From: Alphaproteobacteria bacterium
GTDB taxonomy: Bacteria > Pseudomonadota > Alphaproteobacteria > Rhodobacterales > Rhodobacteraceae
Length of the DNA stretch: 64,000 bases
Assembly: GCA_030427145.1 (NCBI GenBank)
Contig: JAUHWT010000021.1
Coordinates: forward strand, 27,798-91,797
Direction: 5' to 3'
Within the stretch, counting starts at the first letter, position 1. The number at the start of each line of letters is the position of its first letter. Positions 52,350 through 61,125 of this stretch are shown here, piece by piece. The notes beneath the pieces were generated by a model. It saw only the letters and a program-made list of their open reading frames with translations, did no database searches and had not been told where the DNA came from. The translations under genes were made by a program, and so were the position numbers.

Positions 52350-54071
52350 ATGCAGAACAGCGACAGCAGATCAGACCCGCGCACGGTAAGCCAGGTTCGG
52401 AGCGCGATTTCGCCCCATCTTTTATGGGCACTCATATTCAGTGCCCTCGTAAACATGCTCTTTCTGGCATCGCCGCTTTACATGATGCAGCTCTATGGCC
52501 GTGTGCTGGATTCCCGCAGCATTGAGACGCTTGTGGCCCTCTCGGTGGCTCTTCTGCTCGCCCTTGTCGCCATGGCTGCTGCGGATGCGGCGCGGGGCCG
52601 TATCCTGGTGCGGGCCGCATCCCGCCTGGAAGGCAGGTTTGCGGGTGTAGGACCGGCAGGGACTACGGGTCATGCCGACCGTATGACAGACCTGGTCACG
52701 TTACGCACGTTTCTCGCTGGAAGCGCTGCAACGACCCTGTTCGACGCACCTTTTACGGTCCTCTTTCTTTGCGTTCTTTTTATGTTGCACCCGGTTTTGG
52801 GGCTGGTTGCCACTTTGGGTGCGGCAATCATTCTCGCGGCAGTCACGATCGCCCGGTTCCTGAGCCGTGAACGTGACCGGCGCATTCAGGCGGGACAATC
52901 CGGTCTTGATGACCTGTCCGCCGTGCTTGACCGCGACCGGGGGGATTTGCGTGCTTTGGGAGCTGAGCGCGGATTGACCGCGCGGTTGTTGGGCGGTCTT
53001 TCCGAGACCGGTGGCCTGCGTCAGCAAAATGGTGAGCAGTCGGCCTCGCTCGGGGCGTTTAATCGCATGGTTCGTATGGGTGCACATAGTGGTGCGCTGG
53101 CAACCGGTGCGGTTCTGACCCTCAATGGCGAACTGGCACCGGCGGCGATGCTTGCGGCGGCGATCCTGGCCGGGCGCGCACTTGGCCCGATGGAGTCCCT
53201 GCCCGGTGCCCTGCGACAGGCCGGTGCCGCCCGCCGTGCGCTTGGCCGGCTTGCCAGCTCCGGGAAAGATTCGACGCGTCTGGCCGCTCCGTCAGTTGCG
53301 GGCGAGGGTGCCGCGGTCAATCTGTCCCGTGCCTTGGTTCTGCCGAAAGGGGCGACACGCCCGGCCCTGCGGGGTGTCAGTCTCGACTTCGCGCCCGGTG
53401 AGGTGGTTTCCGTTACCGGGTCGACCGGGTCGGGCAAGTCCACGCTCGGTCGCGTGATTGTCGGAATTGAGCCGTTGAGAGGCGGTCAGATCCGTGTAGC
53501 GGGTGAGGATCCGGCCGGTATGGACATGCCTGCCGGTCTGATCGGCTGGATGCCACAGGACGCAACGCTCTATCCTGGCACGGTGGCCGAGAACATCGGC
53601 CGCTTTTGCGACGTGCCGCAAGCGGAAATACTGGCTGCGGCGGAGCGGGCGGGCGCGCGGGAGGCTATCGAACGCCTGCCGCAGGGTTTTGCCACTGTTG
53701 TCGGTGCGGGTGGACTGGATCCATCGCCTGGCATCCGACAGCCGATAGCCCTGGCCCGCGCTCTGCTCGGCAAACCCGCTCTTGTCGTGCTGGATCAGCC
53801 TACCGCACATATGGATGCCGCGGGCGAGGTGGCAACACTCAACGCAATCCGGGCTTTGAAGGAGGCGGGTACCACGGTCATCGTGATTTCGCATAAGCCC
53901 GTTCTCGCGGCGCTCGCAGACAAAATCTTGGTTTTGAGGGACGGTGCGGTGGAACTCTTCGAGGCCCGCGAGACTGTAATCGGGGCCATGCGCAACCAGT
54001 CGCTGTCCTCAGTTTCGTCTTCCGGCAAACCCGCCAAAACCGTCACACGTCCAATGGAGGCCGTCCAATGA
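52350..54071 (+). CDS. Type I secretion ABC transporter (PrtD/RsaD type) with altered ATPase motifs
   Basis: A 573-residue half-transporter starting MQNSDSRSDPRTV after GGAAAGG at 52338-52344. The N-terminal half has about six spans (LLWALIFSALVNMLFLASPLYMMQLYGRVL is the PrtD signature), and the C-terminal half is an ABC ATPase with Walker A GSTGSGKS (357-364). Two key sites deviate: the signature is PSPGIRQ (S459-Q464 replacing LSGGQRQ) and the Walker B glutamate is glutamine, LVVLDQPT with D482-Q483. The H-loop histidine (VISHKP) is present. It should export the upstream repeat protein with the following HlyD-type protein; ATP turnover may be slow or rely on other residues. Confidence 0.88.
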   Translation: MQNSDSRSDPRTVSQVRSAISPHLLWALIFSALVNMLFLASPLYMMQLYGRVLDSRSIETLVALSVALLLALVAMAAADAARGRILVRAASRLEGRFAGVGPAGTTGHADRMTDLVTLRTFLAGSAATTLFDAPFTVLFLCVLFMLHPVLGLVATLGAAIILAAVTIARFLSRERDRRIQAGQSGLDDLSAVLDRDRGDLRALGAERGLTARLLGGLSETGGLRQQNGEQSASLGAFNRMVRMGAHSGALATGAVLTLNGELAPAAMLAAAILAGRALGPMESLPGALRQAGAARRALGRLASSGKDSTRLAAPSVAGEGAAVNLSRALVLPKGATRPALRGVSLDFAPGEVVSVTGSTGSGKSTLGRVIVGIEPLRGGQIRVAGEDPAGMDMPAGLIGWMPQDATLYPGTVAENIGRFCDVPQAEILAAAERAGAREAIERLPQGFATVVGAGGLDPSPGIRQPIALARALLGKPALVVLDQPTAHMDAAGEVATLNAIRALKEAGTTVIVISHKPVLAALADKILVLRDGAVELFEARETVIGAMRNQSLSSVSSSGKPAKTVTRPMEAVQ

Positions 54072-55369
54072 CAGAGTCCGCCAAAAGACCGCGGGATGGC
54101 GTAGGCCGTCCACTGATGACCGCACTCGCCCTGATCGGCCTGACCGTTGCGGGGTTCGGGGTATGGTTCTGGACGGCACCGGTCTCGGGTGCCGTGATTG
54201 CCGAGGGACGCTTTAAAGTCGATGGCAGCGTCAAAACCGTGCAGCATCTGGAAGGCGGCATCGTGACCGAACTTCTGGTGAGGGACGGCGACCATGTCGC
54301 CGCGGGTGACGTGCTCCTGCGTCTTGATGTGACGGATGCTCTCGCCATTCATGCAAGCCTTCTGGCCGACCGCGACGCGCTTCTGGCCAGAAGGGCCCGG
54401 CTCGAGGCGGAACTTCATGGCGCGAATGCCCCGGATTTCAGGGCGCTCACGGACGGGGACCGACCGGTGAGTGGTGCGGCCGTTGCCAGTCAGAAAACGC
54501 TGTTTGAGGCCCGTCGGGAAGAGCGGTTGGCGAGATCGGAAATGCTTGAGGGCACGCTGAGGCGGCTCGACATTCGGCATGATGCGCAGTTGGCCGAACT
54601 GGACTCGTTGAAAGCCCAGCTGCGGCTTGCCACGGAGGACACGGACGCGGCACGTCAACTGGCCGACTCGGGCCTGGTCACCCGTTTAAACCTGAACGGG
54701 CGTGAGAGGGAACTTGCCTCGCTGACCGGAGCGGTGGCCTCCGTGACCGCCGGCATTGCCGAAACAGAAGCGGCCCGGAATGAGGCGCGGCTCGATCACG
54801 CGAGGCAGCAGACCCAGTACATCTCCGCAATCTCAAAGGAACTGGCGGAAGTGTCCGCCGGACTGGCGGAACTGGAGCCCCGCATCGGTGCCGAGGCGGA
54901 GCGCATTCGGCGGGCCGAGGTTACGGCCCCGATGGCGGGTACCGTGGTGGACCTAAAACTCGCAACGATTGGCGGTGTATTGGCCCCGGGCGAACCGGTT
55001 CTGGACATTGTGCCGTCCGATGGCACGCTTGTCGCGGAGGCGCGGCTGGCGCCCGCCGCAAGGGAGCGGATGCGTGTGGGCATGCCGGTTGAACTGCGCC
55101 TTCCCGGTGTACGTTCCCGCAAGGAACGGGGGCTCGACGGTGAAATAACCCTGATCTCGGCGGAAATTACCGAGGACCCCGACGGAACGGGCAAGGGGGA
55201 TGAGCCGTCCTATGAGGTCAGGATCGCCCTGCACGATATTCCAGAAGATATTCATATCGAACCGGGAATGCCGGTCACCTCAGTTATTGCAACTGATGCC
55301 CGAACGGCCCTCGACTACCTGATCTCTCCGTTGACCGACGCGATCGCCCGGTCCATGCGGGAACAATAG
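54068..55369 (+). CDS. HlyD-family membrane fusion protein of type I secretion system
   Basis: A 433-residue periplasmic adaptor. The start overlaps the transporter stop by four bases. There is one membrane span (about 17-38), then the lipoyl half-motifs GSVKTVQHLEGGIVTELLVRDGDHVAAGDVLLRLD, an alpha-hairpin of about 200 residues, and a second lipoyl and beta-barrel part (APMAGTVVDLKLATIGGVLAPGEPVLDIVPSDG). The C-terminus LDYLISPLTDAIARSMREQ is the standard family ending. It bridges the inner-membrane transporter to an outer-membrane TolC-type channel, which is not in this window. Confidence 0.93.
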   Translation: MTESAKRPRDGVGRPLMTALALIGLTVAGFGVWFWTAPVSGAVIAEGRFKVDGSVKTVQHLEGGIVTELLVRDGDHVAAGDVLLRLDVTDALAIHASLLADRDALLARRARLEAELHGANAPDFRALTDGDRPVSGAAVASQKTLFEARREERLARSEMLEGTLRRLDIRHDAQLAELDSLKAQLRLATEDTDAARQLADSGLVTRLNLNGRERELASLTGAVASVTAGIAETEAARNEARLDHARQQTQYISAISKELAEVSAGLAELEPRIGAEAERIRRAEVTAPMAGTVVDLKLATIGGVLAPGEPVLDIVPSDGTLVAEARLAPAARERMRVGMPVELRLPGVRSRKERGLDGEITLISAEITEDPDGTGKGDEPSYEVRIALHDIPEDIHIEPGMPVTSVIATDARTALDYLISPLTDAIARSMREQ

Positions 55370-55372
55370 ACG

Positions 55373-56743
55373 ATGGGCGGTTCCTCACAACGAAAACGGT
55401 CTTCGGCGCCGGGGCAGCCCGATCGCCGTGAAATTGCCCAGGATCTCTTTCGCGAGCATCTCGATCTTGACCGCATCACGAGGGTCACAAAAGCCCTTCA
55501 TGCAGACGGAAAATCGGAACGGCGCGGACAACCGTCATTTCTGTCAGACCGGGATGACACAGATATTCATCCACCCTGCGGCTCCAGCATGGCAACATCC
55601 GTCGCGGACACGTCGCCGCCTGCTGAACGAAGTGCGGGTGATAACCGGGCCGGGGCACACGCGGTTTCGTGGTCGGGACGCGGGGTGTATCTCAGGGTTG
55701 CCGCGGTTCTCGGTTTGGTCATGCCGGCGGTCGTTGTTCCGGCTGTGGTGCTTGATGGACAGAGATCGGTTTTTCCCGTCGCGGCAGACATCGCCAGGAT
55801 TAATACGGCTGCTCCGCCGCGACCCTCGATGCCGACCGCGTCGCCCATCGGCGGTTTGGAACCCGGCCGACTTCAGACCCGGACGATGTGGGACCGGCCG
55901 TTTCGGTCCGATCACCCGGTTATTCCCGTCCAGTTTCTGGAGACGCAGCCGGATTTAATGGCATCCGTGGCAGTCCCTACTCCCATACCGAATGAGCCTC
56001 CGGTTCGGTTGGCCTCGTTCACTCCGACCTATGAGCCTGTGCCGAATGGGGGCAGGGCGGACCTGGTTCCTGCGGTTCACCTCCGGTCACCGGCAACGGG
56101 TGTTTTGAAATCCAAACCGGTTCTCCCAGGCGTGCCAAACCGCCTGCAACATCAGGCGGCAGTGATCGACACACCCGATAACTTCCACGATGGGATCAGG
56201 TTCAGACAGATGTTGCCAGTCCGGGCTGCGAGTGTTCCTGCTCTGCCACTCATCGACGACACGAATTCATCCCCATCGCCGGTCCGGACGGCATCTCTGT
56301 TCGAGGTGGCGCGACCTTCGCTGACGGGTTTCATTAAGCCTGCAACTGATGTCGATACCGGGTTTCCCGAAATAGGTGAACCGGTGGGTCTGACACGTCC
56401 ACGCGCACGGCCCGATCCGGTGACCCTGTCACCAGCCCCCGCGACTGCTGTCGGTTCGGGGCCGGCCCGGATCGTCATACATTATAACAGTGTGAACTCC
56501 GGCAGGTTGCGGGCGGACGGGCTTGCGCAACAGCTCTCGGCAACCGGGATCGGTAGCGTCGAGCTGCGGAGTGTCGGCTTTGAGATATCGCGCGACAACA
56601 TTCGCTTTTTCTTCCCAGCGGACAGTTCCGTGGCCCGTCGCGTTGGCGGTGTCATGACCAACTCCGGCGCGACAATCAGGGATTTCTCGACCTTTCGTCC
56701 GAGTCCCAGACGCGGGACAATTGAAATCTGGCTGGCGTCCTGA
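55373..56743 (+). CDS. Membrane protein of unknown function in the secretion operon
   Basis: A 456-residue protein I do not recognise. Residues 1-100 are hydrophilic and basic. A single membrane segment is likely near 105-128 (VAAVLGLVMPAVVVPAVVL). A long proline- and alanine-rich linker runs to about 360. A compact C-terminal domain of about 90 residues (RIVIHYNSVNSGRLRADGLAQQL to RRGTIEIWLAS) looks like a small alpha/beta module with RFFFPADSSVARRVGGVM. The start is three bases after the fusion-protein stop, so it belongs to the secretion operon. The topology suggests a periplasmic or envelope accessory, maybe for assembly or cell-wall contact. This is inference only. Confidence 0.65.
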   Translation: MGGSSQRKRSSAPGQPDRREIAQDLFREHLDLDRITRVTKALHADGKSERRGQPSFLSDRDDTDIHPPCGSSMATSVADTSPPAERSAGDNRAGAHAVSWSGRGVYLRVAAVLGLVMPAVVVPAVVLDGQRSVFPVAADIARINTAAPPRPSMPTASPIGGLEPGRLQTRTMWDRPFRSDHPVIPVQFLETQPDLMASVAVPTPIPNEPPVRLASFTPTYEPVPNGGRADLVPAVHLRSPATGVLKSKPVLPGVPNRLQHQAAVIDTPDNFHDGIRFRQMLPVRAASVPALPLIDDTNSSPSPVRTASLFEVARPSLTGFIKPATDVDTGFPEIGEPVGLTRPRARPDPVTLSPAPATAVGSGPARIVIHYNSVNSGRLRADGLAQQLSATGIGSVELRSVGFEISRDNIRFFFPADSSVARRVGGVMTNSGATIRDFSTFRPSPRRGTIEIWLAS

Positions 56744-56862
56744 AGTCGCCGGGTGCCGGTTGGAGCGGATCAGTCGTTCACCGGCTGTTCAACGTTCAGT
56801 TTATGGTTGGGCGCTCATGAGAAGATGGCCATCGGTGCCTCTCATGCTCCACATCCTGATGC

Positions 56863-56997
56863 GATTTTCGACACAGATATCTGGGGTGATCGGTTTTCGA
56901 CGTAGGTGATTGATATTCGTCGCTCTCTCTGTATATTGGTTTTCGACGTAAATCGGATCCGTAAACCTGATTTCAACATTAGTGAGGAGTTTTCGAC
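56863..56997. repeat. Short direct repeats with TTTTCGAC core upstream of the Fic gene
   Basis: TTTTCGAC occurs at 56865-56872, 56894-56901, 56940-56947 and 56990-56997. The second and third copies share the longer GGTTTTCGACGTA. Spacing is irregular (29, 46 and 50 bases). They lie in the presumed promoter region of the Fic gene and may bind a regulator. Confidence 0.55.
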
Positions 56998-56999
56998 CG

Positions 57000-58541
57000 G
57001 TGCAACTGGACGACCTCAGTCCGCCATTCTTCCTGGATGAGCCTCTGCCAGAGGGTACGAGCCTTGCGGGCTGGTCCGCACTTGTTTCCAGTCTCGGTAT
57101 TCGCGGGCCCGTGCGCAGTCCTGCCTGTATCTCGGAGAAGCACGTGCGCGGCAACAGGCGCGTGGAAGGCATCTGGGCCGTATTCGACAGGCGCTACCTG
57201 CCAGAGAAGACGCTGGTAGGCCACCTGAACTTCGCGCTCCGGCACGAAGACATTGATCTTCTTATCCTGAAGCGGGTCTTCGATGCCGTGCCGCAGGATG
57301 ATATTGAAGCACTGGTAGAGGCGACGCCGACCGGAGCTTTCTCCCGCCGCATCTGGTTCTTCTACGAGACCCTGACCGGCAGGACGTTGGATATCGCAGA
57401 TGCGCAAAAGGTCACGGCCATCCCGGCACTTGATCCCAAACGCTACTTCACCGGCACGGAACGCTTCTCCCAGCGCCATCGCGTACGTGATAATCTGCTC
57501 GGCACTGGCGATTTCTGCCCGACCATCCGGCGCACTGGAAAGCTTGAGGCTCTGGTCGCGCTTGATCTTGCCCACAAGGCCCAGGAAACGATTGGCCGGA
57601 CCGGCGGCCATGTCCTCGCACGCGCGGCAAGCTTCATGCTGCTGGCCGACAGCCGTGCAAGCTTCGAGATCGAGGGAGAGCGTCCTCCCGTAAATCGCCT
57701 CGAGCGGTGGGGGCGTGCCGTCCTGGAAGCGGGCAAGCGTCCACTCAACCAAACGGAAATCTACCGCCTGCACCGAATTTTGATCGGCGATGACCGTCTG
57801 ACCCCTATTGGCTACCGCGAGGACGGCGTCTTTCTCGGGGAACGCGACCACAACAATGAGCCAATCCCGGAATTCATAGGCGCGCGCGCAGAGGATGTGT
57901 TCGAGTTGATGGCCGGGCTGAACGAGTGCAACAATCGGCTTCGGATCACCGACACGGACGAGGTTGATCCCGTCCTTCAGGCGGCTGCGGTTGCGTTTGG
58001 GTTTGTGTACATCCACCCGCTGGCTGACGGGAACGGTCGTTTGCACCGCTGCCTGATCCATCATGTTCTGGCGGAACGAAAGTTCACGCCGACCGGTATG
58101 GTTTTTCCGGTATCGTCAGTGATGCTTGATCGCATCGATGACTATCGCGCGGTTCTTCAACAGCATTCCGCCCCTTTGATGGACTCCATCGATTGGCGAC
58201 CTCTACCGAATGGAAATGTCGAGGTTCAGAACGATACGGCGGACCTCTACCGCTTCTTTGACTGCACGGCGGAAGCCGAGTTTCTGTATGAATGCGTTCA
58301 GAGAACCATTGAGGACGACCTGCCCAGAGAAATCGAATATCTCAAGCGCCATGATGAGGCATTGCGGGGCATTATGAATACTCTCGAAATGCCGGACAGC
58401 ATGGCCCAGCAAATCATAGTCTTTATCCGTCAGAATGATGGCAGGTTTCCCAGACGCAGACGGGTTCGCGAACCGTTCTCCAGGCTTTCGGATGATGAGA
58501 TCGCCATGCTCGAACGCATCGTGGGTGAGGCCTTCTCATAG
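57000..58541 (+). CDS. Fic-domain AMP-transferase, class II (N-terminal inhibitory helix)
   Basis: A 513-residue protein. The GTG at 57000 (MQLDDLSPPFFLD) follows GAGGAG at 56985-56990; a GTG six codons earlier is the alternative. The Fic active site is HPLADGNGRLHR with H339. The inhibitory motif S/T-x-x-x-E-G appears as SFEIEG (S221-E225-G226), before the Fic core, so it is a self-inhibited class II enzyme. The N-terminal 200 residues are a family-specific extension. Fic enzymes transfer AMP to hydroxyl side chains of target proteins. No separate antitoxin gene is next to it, in keeping with internal inhibition. Confidence 0.9.
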   Translation: MQLDDLSPPFFLDEPLPEGTSLAGWSALVSSLGIRGPVRSPACISEKHVRGNRRVEGIWAVFDRRYLPEKTLVGHLNFALRHEDIDLLILKRVFDAVPQDDIEALVEATPTGAFSRRIWFFYETLTGRTLDIADAQKVTAIPALDPKRYFTGTERFSQRHRVRDNLLGTGDFCPTIRRTGKLEALVALDLAHKAQETIGRTGGHVLARAASFMLLADSRASFEIEGERPPVNRLERWGRAVLEAGKRPLNQTEIYRLHRILIGDDRLTPIGYREDGVFLGERDHNNEPIPEFIGARAEDVFELMAGLNECNNRLRITDTDEVDPVLQAAAVAFGFVYIHPLADGNGRLHRCLIHHVLAERKFTPTGMVFPVSSVMLDRIDDYRAVLQQHSAPLMDSIDWRPLPNGNVEVQNDTADLYRFFDCTAEAEFLYECVQRTIEDDLPREIEYLKRHDEALRGIMNTLEMPDSMAQQIIVFIRQNDGRFPRRRRVREPFSRLSDDEIAMLERIVGEAFS

Positions 58542-58618
58542 GCTTTCCCGATATACGGGATGCACCGTTCCCGCACATCACGATGCCCGTAGTGTTGCTG
58601 AGCGGAATCTCAGGATGT

Positions 58619-58738
58619 CTATGACCCCAAGACAAACACGCTCAACAAAACGAGAATGATAGCAGTCCCTGCAAGACCAACCCACGGACCAACATGGTGT
58701 TTGGTCTTCTTGCCTTCGTTTTTTTTCGGGGCTGTCAT
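58619..58738 (-). CDS. 39-residue single-span membrane protein
   Basis: The reverse-strand frame starts MTAPKKNEGKKTKHHVG at 58738, preceded by AAGGA at nine-base spacing. It has a basic N-terminus and one membrane segment (VGLAGTAIILVLLSVFVLGS). It lies between the convergent Fic gene and the divergent DrrA gene. The length, basic head and single helix suggest a real microprotein, but I know no family for it. Longer upstream frames lack a plausible start. Confidence 0.5.
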   Translation of the reverse strand: MTAPKKNEGKKTKHHVGPWVGLAGTAIILVLLSVFVLGS

Positions 58739-59004
58739 TGAAATTTTTCCTTTGCCTGTTCCGGGAGACAACTGGCCTGGGTGCGATCCGTTCCACGGTA
58801 TTTGGACTGTTTTCACCGGACATTGTCGCGCCGGGTCCGGTTTTCTGTCCAAGACACTTTGTTCCTGACCTTTGGGATCACATGCCATTAAGCTGGCGAC
58901 GACCGCGTTCGGCTCGTAATTCCTGCACGATCCTATCGACTAATCCGGCGGGTGATGTACCTTGCGCAGTGCCAGTTGACCCGCATCAGCTCCGGACACC
59001 GAAC

Positions 59005-59988
59005 GTGAACATCGAACATTCAGGCCTTGCGATCCATGCCCGCGGCCTCGTGCGCCGTTACGGGGATCTGACGGCCGTCGCGGGGATCGACCTTGAGGTG
59101 CCGCGCGGCATGATCTTTGCCGTGCTGGGGCCGAACGGCGCAGGAAAAACCACGCTTTTGCGAATGTTGGCCACCTTGTCGCCCCCGGATGGTGGAAGCG
59201 CGACGGTGATGGGCCATGACATCGCCACCGCGCCGGAGAAGGTGCGTTTTAGCATCGCGATGACGGGCCAGTTTGCCTCTCTCGACGAGGATCTGACGGG
59301 ACGCGAAAATCTGGTGATGCTGGCCCGCTTCTGGGGATTTCGGGGCGGCCAGGCGCGGGCGCGGGCCGACGAACTGCTTGACGCGTTCGAACTGTCGGCG
59401 GCGGCGCGCAGGCAGGTCAAGGATTACTCCGGCGGAATGCGGCGCAGGCTCGACATCGCGGCCTCCCTGATCGTGACGCCCGGGGTTCTGTTTCTGGACG
59501 AGCCGACAACGGGTCTGGACCCCTCGGCGCGTCAGGGCGTGTGGCGGCTGATCCGGCAGCTTGCCGCATCGGGCGTAACAATCCTGCTTACGACCCAGTA
59601 CCTCGAAGAAGCCGATCAACTCGCGGACCGCATCGCGGTCATCGACCATGGGCGCAAGATTGCCGAAGGGACCAGCCGCGAGTTAAAGGCGGCTACCGGC
59701 TCGGGCGTCCTGCATGTCTCGCTTGCCGATCCCGGCCAGATTGAGGCTGCCGCTGAGCTGTTGTCTGAGCACCTGGGAAGCGCGGTGCAGCGCAGCCCCG
59801 AGGGGGCCGAGCTTTCGGTGCTGGCCGGCGACGCGGCCGCGGCCAATGCGGCCGTCGCAGCGCTGATCTCCGGAGGCTTTGCGCTGGCTGACTTCCGCAT
59901 GGGCACGCCGAGCCTCGACGAAGTCTTCTTTGCCCTCACCGGACGGCCGGACGCATCGGTCCCCGAAGACCCAAAGGTTTCGCCATGA
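59005..59988 (+). CDS. ABC exporter ATPase, DrrA/daunorubicin-resistance type
   Basis: About 327 residues from the GTG at 59005 (MNIEHSGLAIHARGLVRRYG). A 41-codon-longer frame beginning at ATG 58882 has an N-terminus unlike the family. Motifs are Walker A GPNGAGKTT (42-50), signature YSGGMRRRLDIAASLI, Walker B VLFLDEPTTGLD and H-loop TTQYLEEADQLADRI. The C-terminal TPSLDEVFFALTG is the DrrA signature. Works with the permease that overlaps its stop. Members export drugs, lipids or polyketides; the substrate is unknown. Confidence 0.9.
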   Translation: MNIEHSGLAIHARGLVRRYGDLTAVAGIDLEVPRGMIFAVLGPNGAGKTTLLRMLATLSPPDGGSATVMGHDIATAPEKVRFSIAMTGQFASLDEDLTGRENLVMLARFWGFRGGQARARADELLDAFELSAAARRQVKDYSGGMRRRLDIAASLIVTPGVLFLDEPTTGLDPSARQGVWRLIRQLAASGVTILLTTQYLEEADQLADRIAVIDHGRKIAEGTSRELKAATGSGVLHVSLADPGQIEAAAELLSEHLGSAVQRSPEGAELSVLAGDAAAANAAVAALISGGFALADFRMGTPSLDEVFFALTGRPDASVPEDPKVSP

Positions 59989-60833
59989 CCGACCAGACAG
60001 CGGCCGCCCCCAGGACAGGCGCCCAGACGTCCGGAACACCCGGCATCGCGGCTCTGAGAAGGGTTCCTCCGCCGCCGACACCCGGGCCACTGTCGAACGC
60101 ACTGGTCTTTGGCTGGCGGGCGATCCTGAAGTTCCGCCATGTGCCCGAGCAGTTGTTCGACCTGGTCATGACGCCGATCATGTTCACGCTCCTGTTCACT
60201 TTTGTTTTTGGCGGAGCACTGGCCGGTTCGACGGGCGACTATCTGCAGTTCTTCCTGCCAGGCATTCTGGTGCAGACCGTCGTGTTCAACTCGGTCTATT
60301 CCGGCATGGGTCTTTCCACTGATTTCCAAAAAGGCCTGTTTGACCGCTTCCGCACGCTGCCGATCTGGTCTCTCGCCCCCTTTGCAGGTCTGATGGCCGG
60401 TGATCTCCTGCGCCACCTGATCGCGGGCGGGATCATTCTTGGCATCGGACTGACCCTTGGCTACCGTCCCGAAGCGGGTCTGGTTGGCACGCTCGCCGCC
60501 TTTGCCATGCTGTTGACGATCGGCTTTGGTATGGGTTGGGTGTTCATCGTGCTGGGTCTTCTGGTGCGGACCCCGATGACGGTCATGACCCTGGGATTTA
60601 CCATCCTGTTTCCGGTCACCTTCGCCTCCAACATCATGGTCGATCCAGCGACGATGCCCGGCTGGCTCCGCAGCTTCGTGGAGGTGAACCCGGTATCGCT
60701 GATAACAACCGCGCTGCGTGGGTTGATGTCCGGCACAGCCAGCCTGTCACAGATTGGTCTGGCCTTAATCGCGCCCGTCGTCCTGACCCTGACGCTGGCG
60801 CCTGTGGTGCTGTGGCTATACCGACGCAGATAA
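59985..60833 (+). CDS. ABC-2 type exporter permease, DrrB type
   Basis: A 282-residue membrane protein whose ATG overlaps the ATPase stop by four bases. A hydrophilic N-terminus with prolines is followed by about six spans (LFDLVMTPIMFTLLFTFVFGGALAG, FFLPGILVQTVVFNSVYSGMGLSTDFQKGLFDRFRTLPI). This FDRFRTLPI element after a short loop is the usual ABC-2 membrane signature. It forms the pore of the exporter with the ATPase encoded upstream. Confidence 0.9.
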   Translation: MTDQTAAAPRTGAQTSGTPGIAALRRVPPPPTPGPLSNALVFGWRAILKFRHVPEQLFDLVMTPIMFTLLFTFVFGGALAGSTGDYLQFFLPGILVQTVVFNSVYSGMGLSTDFQKGLFDRFRTLPIWSLAPFAGLMAGDLLRHLIAGGIILGIGLTLGYRPEAGLVGTLAAFAMLLTIGFGMGWVFIVLGLLVRTPMTVMTLGFTILFPVTFASNIMVDPATMPGWLRSFVEVNPVSLITTALRGLMSGTASLSQIGLALIAPVVLTLTLAPVVLWLYRRR

Positions 60834-61125
60834 GGCTGACGGTTGCGGGAGGACAGCGCCGGAAGGCGCCGTGCGAGGACGCTGCCGTTTCCGGGTTTGG
60901 CCCGGTGCGAAAGCCGGATTGCGGTGCAGACCCTGCACACCTGTAGCAAAAGCTTGCTCTGTCCGTACAATCCCGGTCCAACCCAGCCCCGGGCTGCAGT
61001 AGCATCGAAAGTTCGGTCCGATGGGCTGCGGAGCAACACTCAATGGTGCGGTTTAACGGCGGCAACGGGCCATGAATTGAAACCGGTCTACAGCCAGCCG
61101 GACCCTGGAGCCACCGATGCCAAGA
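60834..61125. other. Intergenic region between the DrrB and hydrolase genes
   Basis: About 290 bases between convergent genes. I see no supported gene and no strong hairpin. Confidence 0.4.

Noticed and set aside
51184..52431. Long reverse frame antisense to the repeat protein
   Set aside because: Shadow frame produced by the repeats; no start signals or motifs.
56863..56997. TTTTCGAC repeats considered as a CRISPR or iteron array
   Set aside because: Only four 8-base copies with irregular spacing and no replication gene next to them.
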